Part shown: positions 15,201-23,717 of the stretch, piece by piece
Layout: each line of letters opens with the position of its first letter
How positions within the stretch are numbered: position 1 is the stretch's first letter
IMG/VR virus record: IMGVR_UViG_3300034200_001358
Location: 1-39,511 of that record
DNA from: a virus
Strand: one strand, 5' to 3'
DNA: 39,511 nt
Translations under genes and position numbers: made by a program
The notes under the pieces: model-generated
What the model was told of the DNA's origin: nothing
The model's database searches: none
Seen by the model: only the letters and a program-made list of their open reading frames with translations

Positions 15201-18200
15201 GCAAGGCGTTCTTTCAGCGCGGCATACTGCGAGATGCGCTCGGAGGGACTGCGGGCGAGACGATCCATCGCCGCCTGCACGCGGTCAATTTCGCGTTGGG
15301 TGGAGATGGAGTAACTGCGCGTGACAGATGGCGTTTCGCCATTGGCCCAGCGTTCCAAAAATCCATGCACGCGAGTCCACTTACCGGACTCCAACATCAT
15401 GGCGGTGCCGTTGCCCAAGTCGTCTTCCAAGTCCAGATACGCGCCGTCGGCAGAAGTGACGAGGTCTTTGAGGACGCGCAACTGCGCTGACGTCGGGCGC
15501 AACCGGCTCCGCATGGAAATCGTGCCGCTGTTGCCATCGATGCGGACGGCTCCCAAGCGGAGAAAGTCGGCCATGCTGCCCCACGTTTCGGTGTATTCCG
15601 GCATCCCGTCCCATTCGATCTCGCGGTGATCCACCTTGCGGCTTCCGCCCATGTAATCGCCTTGGCCGTCTATTGGACGAAAAACTGCGCCGTCGCGCTT
15701 GTAGCCGGACGCCTGCGAACGGCCAGAGAAGTCGAGCATGGTGCCATCCGGCAAAACGTAGCCCGCTTCGTAAATCGAATCGGTGATGCCAAAGCGTTCC
15801 TTGGCGCTGGCAAAAATGTCTTCGGCACTGACGCCGTTGATTGACTTGGCAACCGGCGTGTCCGGCGTGATGGCAACGTCCGCTTTGCGCTGCTCTTGCG
15901 CGGCGGCGATGGAGTAATTTAGCAAATTCGCACTGCTGCCCGCTTTGACGCCCAGCACCTTGAGCGAGGTGGAGGACATGCCGGAGGTGGGCAGCAGATT
16001 AAGTCGCTCCTGCGGCGTGGCGTATTGCCCCGTCTCCTTGCCGACGACGTCCTGCCAATCGACCGCTTCCTTCAGAACGTGCAGCTTGACCTTGGACTTT
16101 TTATCCACCGGCACAATGGTCGCCGGATACGATTCATGCTCGGTTGTGGCGATGCCCTTGACCTCGCCTTGAACTTCGACGATGGCGTAAATCTTGCCGC
16201 TGCCATGCTCTTGGAAGTCGCGCAGGAACGGCTCGGTGAGCATGTTGCCCAGTCCTTGCAGGACGGACGCCTTGGATAGCGTGCCGCGCTTGATGGTGTT
16301 CTTCGCGTGCTTGTTCTCGGCGTCGGCCAGAATGCCCGCGACATACTTGGCGCTCTCCGGCTTGGCGTTGAGGTGCTTGGCGATCTGCTCGGCCAAAGAT
16401 TCCACAAACGCCTTGCGGACTTGGAAGATGGAGCCGGTCGGTTCCAGCAGTGCGTCGATCTTGGCAAAGTTTGTCGCGTAGCTGTCACTGGCCTTGAGCT
16501 TGGTGCGGAAGGTCTTCTTTGTCTCCTTGGTCTTGGTCGGGACGACGACCTCCACCTTGCTGGCGGCGACCAGCATGGCGTTGAGGTCACTCTTTCGTAG
16601 GCCCGCCCGCGGGTCGGTCGTCAGCGCGTTAAGAAACTTGACCACTCCGGTGGCCATCGATGTCGAGGAGAACAACTTCTCGACCGGCGCGGAGACAAGG
16701 CCCATGAGAATCCTGCCGCCGTTCTTCGCCCCGATCTCGTTGAGGTGGTTGGCCGTCCGCATGACCATTGCTTCGGTGGACGCCCAGAAGTAGTTCTTGT
16801 CGGCATACAAAGCCGGATAGTAGACGCCGCCCTTGCCATCAATCTGACCGCCGTCGGTCAACTGGATCGTTCCGGCAAAGGCGTTATCCGGCGAGTGCAG
16901 CAGAATGTGCATGTCGGTAAAGTCGTTGACGTCCACGCCAGTGAACACTCGTCCGTCCTTGACCAACTTGTCGAAGCGCGTGTCGTTCCTGTAGTGATCG
17001 ACGGAGCGTACGATGGAGTAATTTGCCTGCTGCCGCTTGGTGTGTTCGCCAAAAAGGTAATCGTCAACAACCCACGCAGGCACAACGTCAAATCCTTGTT
17101 CTTGCCATGTGTCGAGTCGGTGGTTGCCGTCAACCATCTCGTAAGTGGTTTCTCCTGTGCGAATAACAACAAGAGGAGGATACCCGCTGCCTCGCGGCCT
17201 GCTGTATTCGTCGTAGCGCAACGACTCCCAACCCTGCTCTTCTTGTTGCGTCAAACGGTCGCGGACGTCGCGCCAATCAAAGTCGTCAATATTTTCCTCG
17301 TCGAAAAATTCGTCGGGATAATTTTCTCGGAGTTCTTTTTCGGACATTTTTCGGATGTCCTGTGCGTTCTGTAATTCTACAACATTGGCTCGTAGGTCAG
17401 ATGCGTCCAACATGGCCGGATAAATAAAATCATGCTCCGAATTGGTGTGCGCTTTTACAGTTTCCTCGTTCCAAGCGGTGCCGTAGTTGTCTACCTTGTC
17501 CCAGTCTACTTGAGGCGATGTTCCGCTGTAGTCGTCTGGAGATGCGCCTGCGCGAAATAGCTCCGGTTGGCCAATCGAATAATTCGCCGTCTCCGGCGCA
17601 ACCTCCTGCGCTGTCTTTTCGCGGGAGCGGTCTACCAGTGCCTGCTGGTCAACGCCAACCGCCTCGGCCAAGAGTGCCTCAAAGTCGCGGTCGAGTTTTC
17701 CCTCGGCGCGTAGGCGGGCGAGGTTGTAGGCGCGGCGGAAGATGTCGCGGGTGAAGATGGCCAACCGGCGCATGATACCGCGCAGGCCCGCGGGGATTTG
17801 CTCCTCGCGGATCTGGCCGCGGAAGTAAGCCAAGGCAACGTCGGAGAACGCTTCGATGACGTCGGTGTCCGTCTCGGTGCGTAGCTGGCGATCCATCCGT
17901 TCGCTGTCGATCTGCGGCAGGATGTCGTTGAGTTGCTGACGGACGAAGTCAATGGTCACCCGTCCCTCGGCCATAGCCCGCTTGAGGTTGTCTTGGGCGA
18001 ACTCGCGCATGACGATGGTGCCGTCCGCGCCTTCGTTGATGCGGATGATGCTGCGCCAGATGCCTTCGCGCAGTGCGCCTTGGTTGCTGCCGGTGACGGG
18101 GAAGTTGGCCAATTCGGCGGGTTCGTTGATGTCCTGCCCAAAGGCGCGGACAGTCTCAAAGAGTCGGTCGAGGTTTTCTTGCGTCGGGTTGGCCTCGTAG

Positions 18201-20347
18201 TCGGTGAGCAGCGTGCGCGGCGCTTCCTCGCGGATGACCTTGGCAACGTCCTCGCCGCGCTGGCGGGCTTCGTTGACCCGCTGGATAAAGGCGACAGCTT
18301 CGTTGATGCCGGTATGGACGTCGCGCATCTCGCGCTGCACCGTCTCGCGGCGGGCGGATACCAGTGCCTGCTCGGCGGCGGTCTGGTCGGTCGTGCGGGC
18401 CAGTTCCTTGCCTTCCGGCGAAAGGACAACGTAGTCGGCCCCCTGCTTCTCCAGACGCGGCAACGCGGCGGGATTGGCCTTCTCGCGCAGGGCGATGGAC
18501 TCGTCCACGATGCGCTGGGCGGCGGCTTTGACCAGCTTGGGGTCGCGCTTGCCGTGTTCCTCGACCAGTGCGGCTTGGGCGGCTTCGGCGCTCTCGGCTC
18601 CGGTTATGCGGTCGATCTGTTCGGTGCTGTAACCCATCTTCTCCAAGTCGGCCTTGCTCTTGAGGTAGTTCTCGCCGCGGCTGATCTCGCGGTAGGACAG
18701 TGCGCCAACGCCCATGAGGGAAAGCGGAAGGAGGGCGACAAATTGCACCGCCAGTTCCCGCGGCATACCGGCGAGGCGCTCCTCCCAGTCGTAGTCGGGC
18801 ATGTCGGCGTCGAGCGCCGCGGCGATGGTTTGGACAAACGGAAAGGTGGCGTTTTGCACGATCTCCTGCACGTTTTGCTCGGCCACGATTCCGGCCCCAC
18901 CGATGGCGATGCGGGTGATGTTTCGCTGGTTGGGGTGTTGCAGGCGTTTGACTAAACCGCCAAAGACGGGCAGGCGTCCGGTGATCGTGTTGACCTTCAT
19001 GCGCTCCAGACCGGCTTCGATGGGCGCGGAGATGGCGGCGATGAGCGCGGCCTTGTCGGGATCAAGGTCGGGATACTCCAGCATGATCCGGTCGTAGTTG
19101 CTGCTGAACAGCGCGGAGGCCACGGCGGGAACGCCCGCAATCGGCACCGCGGCGACAGCGGTGTAAGGGATGCTGCGGGCGGCTCCGTAAAGACCTTCCT
19201 CAATAATCTCCGGCAGGACGCCGGTCATCTTAATCGGATCGACGACGCGCTCGGCCAAGTCGCGCAGTTCGCGCTCGACCTTCAAGACGCCAAGGTCGGA
19301 CTGGATCTTGGCCTTGGCTTCCTCGCGTTCTTCCGGCGTCAGCATCTGGCCTTGGGTCGCTCCGAAGACCGGCGTGCTGCCTGCGGCGCTGAACTCGGCA
19401 CCGGCCACGCCTGTGGCGCGGAAGACGGGCTGGTCGCTATTCAAGAGGCGAAGCTGACCGCGGAGCGTCTGCTCGCGGAAGTTGCGCGGCACGCGCTCGA
19501 CGATGTCGCTGGCCCCGCGGCCAAGGGATTCGGCCATCTGATACCAAAAGCCTTTGTCGGTCTGGGTGATCTGGGCAAAGCCTCCGGCCAGTTCGTAGAT
19601 GGCCTTGCGCTGGTTGTCGGGCAACTGGGCAAAGCGGGATGCCATGTCGCGCATGTCGGGCGCTCCGAAGCCGGTCTTTTGTCCGGTGGACTGCTGGAGG
19701 GCGTCAAAGATGAAGCGGGCCTCCGGTGCAAATTTGTCCTGCGAGGCGCGGATCTTCATGTCGAGTTCCTCGGCCTTCTCCCACAGGCGGGACTTTTCCT
19801 CGTCGTCGAACATCTCGGAGGCGGCATCGATGTCCTTGCCCACGCTCTCGACAAAGGGCGTGTCGCCGCCGGAGAGCGCGTCCTCAAGGCTGCGGCGGAT
19901 GACGCCTTGCAGGATCTGGTCGGCGGCAGCTTTCTTCTCGTTGCTGCGCTCAAACTGCCCCTTCTGATAGTCAAACATCTCGCGGGCGCTGGCCGTCTGC
20001 TTGCCCAAAACCTTTTTGGCAAAGCCGTCTTTCTCCGCATCGAAAATCGACCGCATGTCGTCGAGCGGCACCTTACGGGTGTCGGCCAAGAAACCGATCA
20101 TCGCTTGCCGGTAGACGTAGTCGTCGCCATGCAGGCTGACCTTTGCGCCCTCGGTCATGCCTTTCTGCTTGGCGATGGAGTCGAAGTAGTTCTGGTCGGT
20201 AAAGACTTTGTTCCAGTGGCCCAGATCGACGTAGGGCGCATTGTAGCCGCTGCGGCGGCTCGGAGGCGCTCCGGCGCTGGGGTCGGTGTAAGTCCGCGCC
20301 TGCTGGGCTTCCTTGGACTGCGGGGTGGCGGCGAAGGAAATACTCAT
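12203..20347 (-). CDS. Giant polyvalent internal virion protein (2714 aa)
   Basis: One reading frame covering a fifth of the genome. Residues 1-921 are helical with hydrophobic stretches (around 385-425 and 535-560). Residues 922-1108 carry a ParB/sulfiredoxin-like domain with DGNHR at 1073-1077. Residues 1109-1476 and 1477-1677 resemble large polyvalent protein-associated domains (for example SAPVEKLFSSTSMATG and AGYVLPDGTMLDFSG). From 1678 on there is helical sequence ending in a membrane-active C-terminal domain like those of podovirus internal proteins. Each boundary is marked by (N/S)YSI. It is probably ejected into the host with the DNA, where its domains act. It overlaps the transglycosylase gene by ATGA. 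Exact activities are unknown. Confidence 0.85.
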   Translation of the reverse strand: MSISFAATPQSKEAQQARTYTDPSAGAPPSRRSGYNAPYVDLGHWNKVFTDQNYFDSIAKQKGMTEGAKVSLHGDDYVYRQAMIGFLADTRKVPLDDMRSIFDAEKDGFAKKVLGKQTASAREMFDYQKGQFERSNEKKAAADQILQGVIRRSLEDALSGGDTPFVESVGKDIDAASEMFDDEEKSRLWEKAEELDMKIRASQDKFAPEARFIFDALQQSTGQKTGFGAPDMRDMASRFAQLPDNQRKAIYELAGGFAQITQTDKGFWYQMAESLGRGASDIVERVPRNFREQTLRGQLRLLNSDQPVFRATGVAGAEFSAAGSTPVFGATQGQMLTPEEREEAKAKIQSDLGVLKVERELRDLAERVVDPIKMTGVLPEIIEEGLYGAARSIPYTAVAAVPIAGVPAVASALFSSNYDRIMLEYPDLDPDKAALIAAISAPIEAGLERMKVNTITGRLPVFGGLVKRLQHPNQRNITRIAIGGAGIVAEQNVQEIVQNATFPFVQTIAAALDADMPDYDWEERLAGMPRELAVQFVALLPLSLMGVGALSYREISRGENYLKSKADLEKMGYSTEQIDRITGAESAEAAQAALVEEHGKRDPKLVKAAAQRIVDESIALREKANPAALPRLEKQGADYVVLSPEGKELARTTDQTAAEQALVSARRETVQREMRDVHTGINEAVAFIQRVNEARQRGEDVAKVIREEAPRTLLTDYEANPTQENLDRLFETVRAFGQDINEPAELANFPVTGSNQGALREGIWRSIIRINEGADGTIVMREFAQDNLKRAMAEGRVTIDFVRQQLNDILPQIDSERMDRQLRTETDTDVIEAFSDVALAYFRGQIREEQIPAGLRGIMRRLAIFTRDIFRRAYNLARLRAEGKLDRDFEALLAEAVGVDQQALVDRSREKTAQEVAPETANYSIGQPELFRAGASPDDYSGTSPQVDWDKVDNYGTAWNEETVKAHTNSEHDFIYPAMLDASDLRANVVELQNAQDIRKMSEKELRENYPDEFFDEENIDDFDWRDVRDRLTQQEEQGWESLRYDEYSRPRGSGYPPLVVIRTGETTYEMVDGNHRLDTWQEQGFDVVPAWVVDDYLFGEHTKRQQANYSIVRSVDHYRNDTRFDKLVKDGRVFTGVDVNDFTDMHILLHSPDNAFAGTIQLTDGGQIDGKGGVYYPALYADKNYFWASTEAMVMRTANHLNEIGAKNGGRILMGLVSAPVEKLFSSTSMATGVVKFLNALTTDPRAGLRKSDLNAMLVAASKVEVVVPTKTKETKKTFRTKLKASDSYATNFAKIDALLEPTGSIFQVRKAFVESLAEQIAKHLNAKPESAKYVAGILADAENKHAKNTIKRGTLSKASVLQGLGNMLTEPFLRDFQEHGSGKIYAIVEVQGEVKGIATTEHESYPATIVPVDKKSKVKLHVLKEAVDWQDVVGKETGQYATPQERLNLLPTSGMSSTSLKVLGVKAGSSANLLNYSIAAAQEQRKADVAITPDTPVAKSINGVSAEDIFASAKERFGITDSIYEAGYVLPDGTMLDFSGRSQASGYKRDGAVFRPIDGQGDYMGGSRKVDHREIEWDGMPEYTETWGSMADFLRLGAVRIDGNSGTISMRSRLRPTSAQLRVLKDLVTSADGAYLDLEDDLGNGTAMMLESGKWTRVHGFLERWANGETPSVTRSYSISTQREIDRVQAAMDRLARSPSERISQYAALKERLAAALERNKPIMQSMRGDMLPQDFDRTRILNDLGFLDYILKVLPPEVRGRVGGYTNLASIAPVDVYKGDQKVSEAKNPAGAIISAWMREGQNIGQAQKNTALPEGYSTVPNTTDERRDKTIANFLIDRLKKIDRELERYYKRDLMERIFDVLDKSRPKAGQSGVKRSTLGAETQKFADMVYRASLLDDEKTPKRLAQIEAEITSIVPKDGDPESVAKSQKEISQLSEEWTIVNTFGDLKNRSSETLAYGLEWLRGQLKAGREAWQIKEAARIQENRERAAKVIAFLGKPTDFGRFENKSALQRFLQAVNAFDLDHKSFEQFAPYLFGDEVAAELSKKMQRAQIDEAKLELENTRSILAALRQGAKAAGMSTSKALVAFKENQPYAVRKMEGRKVRPVTISIELAKKIVRGLADRSSLSQADVQTLADELAALPRDTRKENVTIQQVIFRGEEVRLTMSRAQAMQLWLTWQQSDAQEKMRADGFTDDSFDDLDNLISGPFAQAILRVTSRIYGSGYALTNPIYARMFGMNMPMVRNYAPARYLSEKEVKDVGLDGSPLTAGGQPSFAKSRVNHTAKLAPEDALTVLQSHIAMQSHWVAFAEVTREYRSLLSNPDVRESIRQRLGKDVLASAEMWGDQMEQRGGNKGREIAWIQNMLGAVIGGQSVSLLGYNLKSLLMQTDNFMRFFLALDSRQIGSALSDPVALMQNVRKVWKTDIIQTRLEGGATAETRFFFERFVSMFRRGAKVAEMSMMPMNYLDSAGLSVSGAIVYQAAYKDALDSGVDPTSAEQVAKDAVEAMVYRYGQPVLMGQKSNIENSGNAFTKAFFLFMSDPRLKMAIISDSVRGLATGRGDWKTHVRRIVAIEMMAVVSHVLATAFRDATSDDEDEDLWSMGGFARALLLAPFQGYFLLGSVSDLVLSRLTEAQWFTPTQNPLIRTADTAFRAFNNLDDAFNFDDPDALVKEWTNITRSIALTPPLAAPAVIMNIVRPLVQGWERMDDDE
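18947..18958 (-). repeat. 12-mer GGTTTAGTCAAA, copy 4 (coding)
   Basis: Exact minus-strand copy read as Gly-Leu-Val-Lys in the giant protein. Uses the Leu codon TTA, which should be uncommon in such GC-rich DNA. Confidence 0.8.
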
Positions 20348-22557
20348 GCCATGCCAAGGGCCGCGGCTTTCTTGGACAGGCGCTCGCGCACCCAGTCCAT
20401 GAAGTCTTGGTTGGTTTGAATATCAGCCAGCCATTTGTTGGCGCGGATCACGCGGGCGGCGTGGCCCTTGCCTCCGGTGGCGTCGAGCGTCTGGCGGAAG
20501 TCACCGTCGGGATTTTTGAGGATGGCAGGCCCAGCGCCGATGCCTTGGTAGTGGACGACATAGAGTTCAAAGGGGTCGGGGTCGCGGCCAAGGGCGCGGC
20601 GGGCTGCGTTGATGTTCTCCTTGGTTTTGGCTAAACCGGCGCGGATCTGGCCGTCGAGACTGCTGTCGCTGCCAAAGCGTTTGCGGTCGGCGTTGAGTAG
20701 CTGGAAGAGTCCGCGGGCCGACGAGGTGCTGATCGTTTGGTCGGGGTTGAAGTTGCTCTCCTGCGCGACGAGCAGCATGAGGTGCGGCGTGTATTGGCCC
20801 AAGCCCTCGGCCTCGGCCATGCTGGCAATCTGGCCCGCGATGGGTTGCTTGGCCGGAGGGAGGTTAGACACGCTGAAATTCTCGGAGGAGGGCGCGGGCG
20901 GCATGCCTTGCACCGGAGGAAGCGGTTCGTCGGCGTCTTGCAGTCCGTCCATAGGCGACCCGCCAAAGCCGCGGAATCCCAGACCGGCGGTCATCACATT
21001 CGGGTTGTTGGCCGTCGGGTTCATGGCGAAGTCGGCCCAAGTGGCGACATCCATGATGGACTTCCACCATGCGTCCTCTTCTTCCGGCTTGTTCATAAAC
21101 GAAGCCGCCGGATCAAGGTATGGCTCGACGATGCCCCTAAAACGATCTTGCGCCTGCTCAATGGTAAGGTCGGGGTTGTCTTTAACCATGTCGCGGATCT
21201 CGTTGATCACTTGCTGGCGCTTGGTCTGCACGTTGAGCCACGCATTGACGTCTTGTGGTTTGGTCACAGTGACATCGCCGCGCTGCTCTTTCTTCCATTT
21301 GCCCGCATCGCCAAACTGGCCCCACTCGGCCAGACTGGTGGTTTGGTTGATAAGGTTTCTGGTGATTTCGTCGGTGCGCGATTTCTGCCCTTGGTTGGCT
21401 TTCGATACCATGCCGTCGAGCGTGTCCATGAAAGGCTTGCGCTGGCCCTCCGGCGCGGTCGTCACGATCTCGCTGATGAGGCGCTGGTATTCGCGCTTGT
21501 GCGTGTCGGGATCAGCCATGCTGATGTCCTTCTCCGCGTTGTAGGAAAAAATTTTCTGCCAGAGGTCGCTGAATTTCGTGGCTTGGTCGGCTTGACCCTC
21601 CGGCGTGTCGGCATACTTGAAGCCGCGGTATTCTTTCATCTTGTTGATGAGTTCCCGCGGCGCATCGATGTCGGGACGAGTGTAAAACTTTTCGATGTCT
21701 TCGTTCGTGATGGCGGCGCTCTCGGTTTCCAGACGGGTCAGCATCTCGTTGTTGAGGTCGTCGAGAAGCTGGGCGTGGGTTCCCTCGGCCATGCGGCGGA
21801 ATTGCAGGACTTGTTCGGGGCGTAGCTTGTGGGGGTTCTTGCCCTCCTTCTGATACTTGGCCAGTTCCTTGCGCCACTGGGCAGGGTTCTGCTGGATGAC
21901 GTTGGTCATGGTGTTGACGCGCTGTTCCTCTTCGATGGCAATCATGCCCGCGTCCGCTTCCTCTGGAGTCCACAGTCCGACGGTAGCCCCTTGTCGGTAT
22001 CCGGCCATTGCGTCTTCCCAACGGCCCTCCCGCTTTGCCCGCTCAATGTAGTTTTTCTTTTCCTGCGTGGCGCGTCCGATCATGGCCTTGTTGGCGTCGG
22101 TGAACACTTTTGACTTCACCGCGTTTTCAGTGTTGGCCAGCCACGCATCTCGACGATTGCGGCCTCCGGCTGTGGCCATGCGAAGCGAGCCAACTTGGTC
22201 GCGCAGTTTCGGCGCGTAGTTGTTTTCCCAAATTCGACTCCACTCGCTTTCCGGCTTGGTCATGGTGTCTACTTCAAATTTGGACAGCATGTCGGATTTG
22301 ATGCGGTCGGCGGCGTCAAGGTTCGCTTCGTCGCTGGCTTCGGCCATGTTGAGAGCAAAGTCGCCCAACACGTTGGCAGCTTTTTGACCGGCGTTGCCCA
22401 AGTTGGAATACGCCTGTCCGACGGCCAAGTAGCTGGCGTCATCGATCATGCCCGCGAGTTCGATGTCGGGCGTGCGGATGGCCCCTACCGGCAGCGGAAC
22501 GGCGGTTGAGCCGGTCGCAGGAGCGTTGGGAATTTGGACGAGCGGGATGTTGGCCAT
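20344..22557 (-). CDS. Internal virion protein with lytic transglycosylase domain (737 aa)
   Basis: Long helical N-terminal region and a C-terminal SLT-type transglycosylase. The catalytic glutamate is Glu600 in LLVAQESNFNP, followed by the ARGLFQLL motif and the VVHYQGIGAGP segment typical of the fold. Such proteins leave the capsid at infection and open the peptidoglycan so that a transperiplasmic channel can form, as T7 gp16 does. Here the enzyme is a separate gene upstream of the giant protein. A one-base variant of the 12-mer (20626-20637) lies inside the catalytic domain. Confidence 0.87.
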   Translation of the reverse strand: MANIPLVQIPNAPATGSTAVPLPVGAIRTPDIELAGMIDDASYLAVGQAYSNLGNAGQKAANVLGDFALNMAEASDEANLDAADRIKSDMLSKFEVDTMTKPESEWSRIWENNYAPKLRDQVGSLRMATAGGRNRRDAWLANTENAVKSKVFTDANKAMIGRATQEKKNYIERAKREGRWEDAMAGYRQGATVGLWTPEEADAGMIAIEEEQRVNTMTNVIQQNPAQWRKELAKYQKEGKNPHKLRPEQVLQFRRMAEGTHAQLLDDLNNEMLTRLETESAAITNEDIEKFYTRPDIDAPRELINKMKEYRGFKYADTPEGQADQATKFSDLWQKIFSYNAEKDISMADPDTHKREYQRLISEIVTTAPEGQRKPFMDTLDGMVSKANQGQKSRTDEITRNLINQTTSLAEWGQFGDAGKWKKEQRGDVTVTKPQDVNAWLNVQTKRQQVINEIRDMVKDNPDLTIEQAQDRFRGIVEPYLDPAASFMNKPEEEDAWWKSIMDVATWADFAMNPTANNPNVMTAGLGFRGFGGSPMDGLQDADEPLPPVQGMPPAPSSENFSVSNLPPAKQPIAGQIASMAEAEGLGQYTPHLMLLVAQESNFNPDQTISTSSARGLFQLLNADRKRFGSDSSLDGQIRAGLAKTKENINAARRALGRDPDPFELYVVHYQGIGAGPAILKNPDGDFRQTLDATGGKGHAARVIRANKWLADIQTNQDFMDWVRERLSKKAAALGMA
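20626..20637 (-). repeat. 12-mer variant GGTTTAGCCAAA (coding)
   Basis: One mismatch from the genome-wide 12-mer. Its wider context on the plus strand, TTGGTTTTGGCTAAACCGGC, matches the copy at 28117 over about 20 bases with one difference. Confidence 0.6.
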
Positions 22558-22558
22558 G

Positions 22559-23266
22559 TTAAGCGGAGGTTGTTAGGGCGCGGGCCAATCGTGACGCTTG
22601 GGAAGAACCGCCCATCGAATAATTTGCGCCCATGCTGGCCGCTTGAGTTGCGCCGGAAATGAGCGACCCATAGCTGTTGACGCGCAGAGCGCTCGCGGTG
22701 TTCTGACCTTCCAAAAGGATCGGCTGGGCGCGGAAGGACGCGCTGGCCGCGTTGTAGTCCGCGGCGGCTTTATCGACCAAAGAGTATCCGGCCTGCCACT
22801 TCTCGACCTCGGCCTTGCGGTAGTAGGCGCTGCGCTCCAAGTCGGCCTTGTAGAGTTCGTCGCCCACGGCAAGTTCCATGAGGCCCGCCGATTCAGCCAT
22901 GACGGCCAAGGGCGAACCGGCGCTGGTCACGCCCGCCTTGCCAAACTGCGCCCGCTGCTGGCCCAAGAGGCGCTCGTTTTCTGAACGCATACGCTTGGCG
23001 CGTTCGCGGGCCTCTTGCTCCACGCGCAGTCCCTCGTTCTGCATCGCGGTGGCGTTCTGTATTCCCGCTTGGTATTGCTGCTCGGCAGCGACCTTTTGCA
23101 TCTGCGCCTGCATCTGCGCCTGCTGCAACTGCACTTGGTAGTTGTAGTTGGCAAGGCGCTCGGCAGAAGCGGCTTGTTGCTGCTGGCCGTAGTAGGACAT
23201 GCCTGCGGAAGCAAGGCTTCCAACGATAGCCACACCGGCCAAAACTGATGCGGTAACTCCAGCCAT
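22559..23266 (-). CDS. Internal virion protein, gp14-like (235 aa)
   Basis: N-terminal hydrophobic segment (VTASVLAGVAIVGSLASAGM) followed by a long Gln/Ala/Glu-rich coiled coil (NYQVQLQQAQMQAQMQKVAA) and a Ser/Gly-rich end. This is the profile of the T7 gp14 class of ejection proteins, which form the outer-membrane part of the DNA translocation channel. It lies between the GNAT-like gene and the two larger internal proteins, the T7-like order. Confidence 0.75.
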   Translation of the reverse strand: MAGVTASVLAGVAIVGSLASAGMSYYGQQQQAASAERLANYNYQVQLQQAQMQAQMQKVAAEQQYQAGIQNATAMQNEGLRVEQEARERAKRMRSENERLLGQQRAQFGKAGVTSAGSPLAVMAESAGLMELAVGDELYKADLERSAYYRKAEVEKWQAGYSLVDKAAADYNAASASFRAQPILLEGQNTASALRVNSYGSLISGATQAASMGANYSMGGSSQASRLARALTTSA

Positions 23267-23267
23267 A

Positions 23268-23693
23268 TTATTCGATGACTTTGACGAGGTGGGTGACGTC
23301 CTCGTCGGTTTTCTTAAAGCCGTTCTTTTCGTGGAACTTGACCAGCGAATCCTGCCTGCATGTGGTCATCATCACGACGTATCCGGTGGCCTTGGCCTCG
23401 CCGGTCAAAAAGGCATCCAAGTGACGGAGGGCTTTGACAGCGCGTCCCGCGTTGGCTTCGGGATTGCTGACCATGTATTCCAGCCAGCAAACCGGAGCGG
23501 AGTTGTCCATGTAGAGCCACGCCGCGGCGGTGTCCTCGGTCTTCTCTCCCTCGGCCCAGCAGGCGACCACGCCCAGCTTGGGCAGGAAGAACGGCGGCAC
23601 CGGATTCCATCCGTGGCCCTTCCACCATCCGGCGACCATGTCATAGTCCTTGGACGGATCGAACATGCGAAGTTGAAGAACGGGCTGGCTCAT
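23268..23693 (-). CDS. GNAT-like protein in the virion module (141 aa)
   Basis: MSQPVLQLRMFDPSKDYDMV through a GNAT-like core ending SLVKFHEKNGFKKTDEDVTH, where the K-F-H-E-K-N-G-F pattern is the acetyltransferase C-terminal motif. Related acetyltransferase-fold proteins stand before the internal virion genes of several podoviruses. Whether it still binds acetyl-CoA cannot be judged. ATG 23693 is preferred to the TTG at 23705. The start is one base from a copy of the 12-mer (23695-23706). Confidence 0.7.
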   Translation of the reverse strand: MSQPVLQLRMFDPSKDYDMVAGWWKGHGWNPVPPFFLPKLGVVACWAEGEKTEDTAAAWLYMDNSAPVCWLEYMVSNPEANAGRAVKALRHLDAFLTGEAKATGYVVMMTTCRQDSLVKFHEKNGFKKTDEDVTHLVKVIE

Positions 23694-23694
23694 G

Positions 23695-23706
23695 GGTTTA
23701 GTCAAA
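23695..23706 (+). repeat. 12-mer GGTTTAGTCAAA, copy 5 (intergenic)
   Basis: Exact plus-strand copy, opposite to the direction of the adjacent gene, one base upstream of the start at 23693. Confidence 0.85.
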
Positions 23707-23717
23707 ACAAGCTAATG

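Noticed and set aside
17933-18955. Plus-strand ORF of 340 codons
   Set aside because: Antisense to the giant protein. Composition typical of a shadow frame.
20737-21825. Plus-strand ORF of 362 codons
   Set aside because: Antisense to the transglycosylase protein, which has an intact catalytic motif.
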